A DNA stretch of 13,272 bases from JBEIUO01 sp964549785. Its GTDB lineage: Bacteria; Planctomycetota; Phycisphaerae; Phycisphaerales; UBA1924. Location of the stretch: assembly GCA_964549785.1 (NCBI GenBank), contig CAZJXA010000081.1:1-13272 (forward strand). Direction: 5' to 3'. The position numbers and the translations under genes are program-made. The notes below the pieces were generated by a model. The model was not told where the DNA came from. It searched no databases and saw only the letters and a program-made list of their open reading frames with translations. Within the stretch, counting starts at the first letter, position 1, and each line of letters begins with the position of its first letter. Positions 12,810 through 13,272 of the stretch are shown one piece after another.

Positions 12810-13272
12810 TCATCCGTCCAGGTCATTTTCAAGGGTGCTCTTCCACTCTTCGAGATGGTCGAGATACTTGCAGGTGCCGCGGGCGACACACGTCAGCGGA
12901 TCGTCCGCCAGCACCGTCGGCAGCCCGGTCGCCTTCTGCACGACGTTCGTCAACCCCCGCAGAAGGGACCCGCCGCCCGCCATGGTGATCCCGTTATCCA
13001 CGAGGTCCGCGGCGAGTTCCGGCTCGGCCTTCTCGAGCGTCTGCGTGATGGCGTCGATGATGTTCTGCACCGGCTCCTGGAGCGCCTGACGGATCTCTTC
13101 GCTGGTGATCGCGGTCTTCCGCGGGAGCCCGGAGATCATGTCGCGCCCGCGCACTTCCATCGTCGTTTCCGGCCCCAACGCGAACGCCGACCCGATCTCG
13201 ATCTTGATCCGCTCGCTCGTCTGCTCGCCGATCATCATGTTGTACGTGCGCTTCATGTGGTTGATGATCGCC
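12810..13272 (-). CDS. mreB: Rod-shape-determining protein MreB, C-terminal part (runs off the window)
   Basis: Only the last 153 codons of this bacterial actin homologue are inside the window; the start lies beyond position 13272. MreB forms membrane-bound filaments that direct the elongation machinery. Visible family features are AIINHMKRTYNMMIGEQTSE followed by IKIEIGSA, the GRDMISGLPR loop, ITSEEIRQAL, and the second nucleotide-binding loop GITMAGGGSLLRG (the GGG phosphate-contact motif). Further on are LPTVLADDPLTCVARGTCKYL and an acidic C-terminus. These match MreB closely and no internal stop or gap is seen. First known gene of the mreBCD run here; whether others precede it is outside the window. 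Confidence 0.96.
   Translation of the reverse strand, partial: AIINHMKRTYNMMIGEQTSERIKIEIGSAFALGPETTMEVRGRDMISGLPRKTAITSEEIRQALQEPVQNIIDAITQTLEKAEPELAADLVDNGITMAGGGSLLRGLTNVVQKATGLPTVLADDPLTCVARGTCKYLDHLEEWKSTLENDLDG

Overview
The window is a GC-rich bacterial chromosome segment of ordinary housekeeping and catabolic genes, tightly packed on both strands. There is no rRNA, tRNA, CRISPR array, insertion sequence or phage gene, and no gap between genes longer than about 130 bases. The mix points towards the Planctomycetota, perhaps Phycisphaerae: an mreBCD locus, an alternative GlmU-family protein, a TPR protein carrying a YggX-type domain, and several starts with no clear Shine-Dalgarno sequence. 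This assignment is inference from gene content and style, not from a marker gene.

Left end (1-2183, minus strand): a three-gene kynurenine-pathway operon, transcribed right to left. It runs 3-hydroxyanthranilate 3,4-dioxygenase, then 2-amino-3-carboxymuconate-6-semialdehyde decarboxylase (ACMSD), then kynureninase, which is cut by the window edge. Kynureninase makes anthranilate or 3-hydroxyanthranilate, the dioxygenase opens the ring, and ACMSD removes CO2. Because ACMSD is present, the cluster looks built for tryptophan/kynurenine breakdown rather than NAD synthesis.

Centre-left (2298-5942): a RimJ-like GNAT acetyltransferase (+), a class 1B-like dihydroorotate dehydrogenase (-), and a run of three plus-strand genes. 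These three are a secreted protein of unknown function, a TPR protein fused to a YggX-type Fe(II)-trafficking domain, and a small conserved protein.

Centre-right (5952-9987): pyruvate kinase (-), a large Fe(III)-type ABC solute-binding lipoprotein-like or periplasmic protein (-) with an unexplained C-terminal extension and no permease or ATPase beside it, and a divergent short-chain dehydrogenase (+) that ends in a good candidate rho-independent terminator.

Right end (10044-13272, minus strand): mreB (cut by the window edge), mreC and mreD for rod-shape maintenance, followed by a GlmU-family sugar nucleotidyltransferase/left-handed beta-helix protein. All four read in one direction, so elongasome and envelope-precursor functions may be co-expressed.

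I found no wholly new system. The most interesting items are the TPR-YggX fusion, the basic tail on the 3-hydroxyanthranilate dioxygenase, the insertions in ACMSD, the C-terminal extension of the solute-binding protein, and the GlmU-like gene next to mreBCD.
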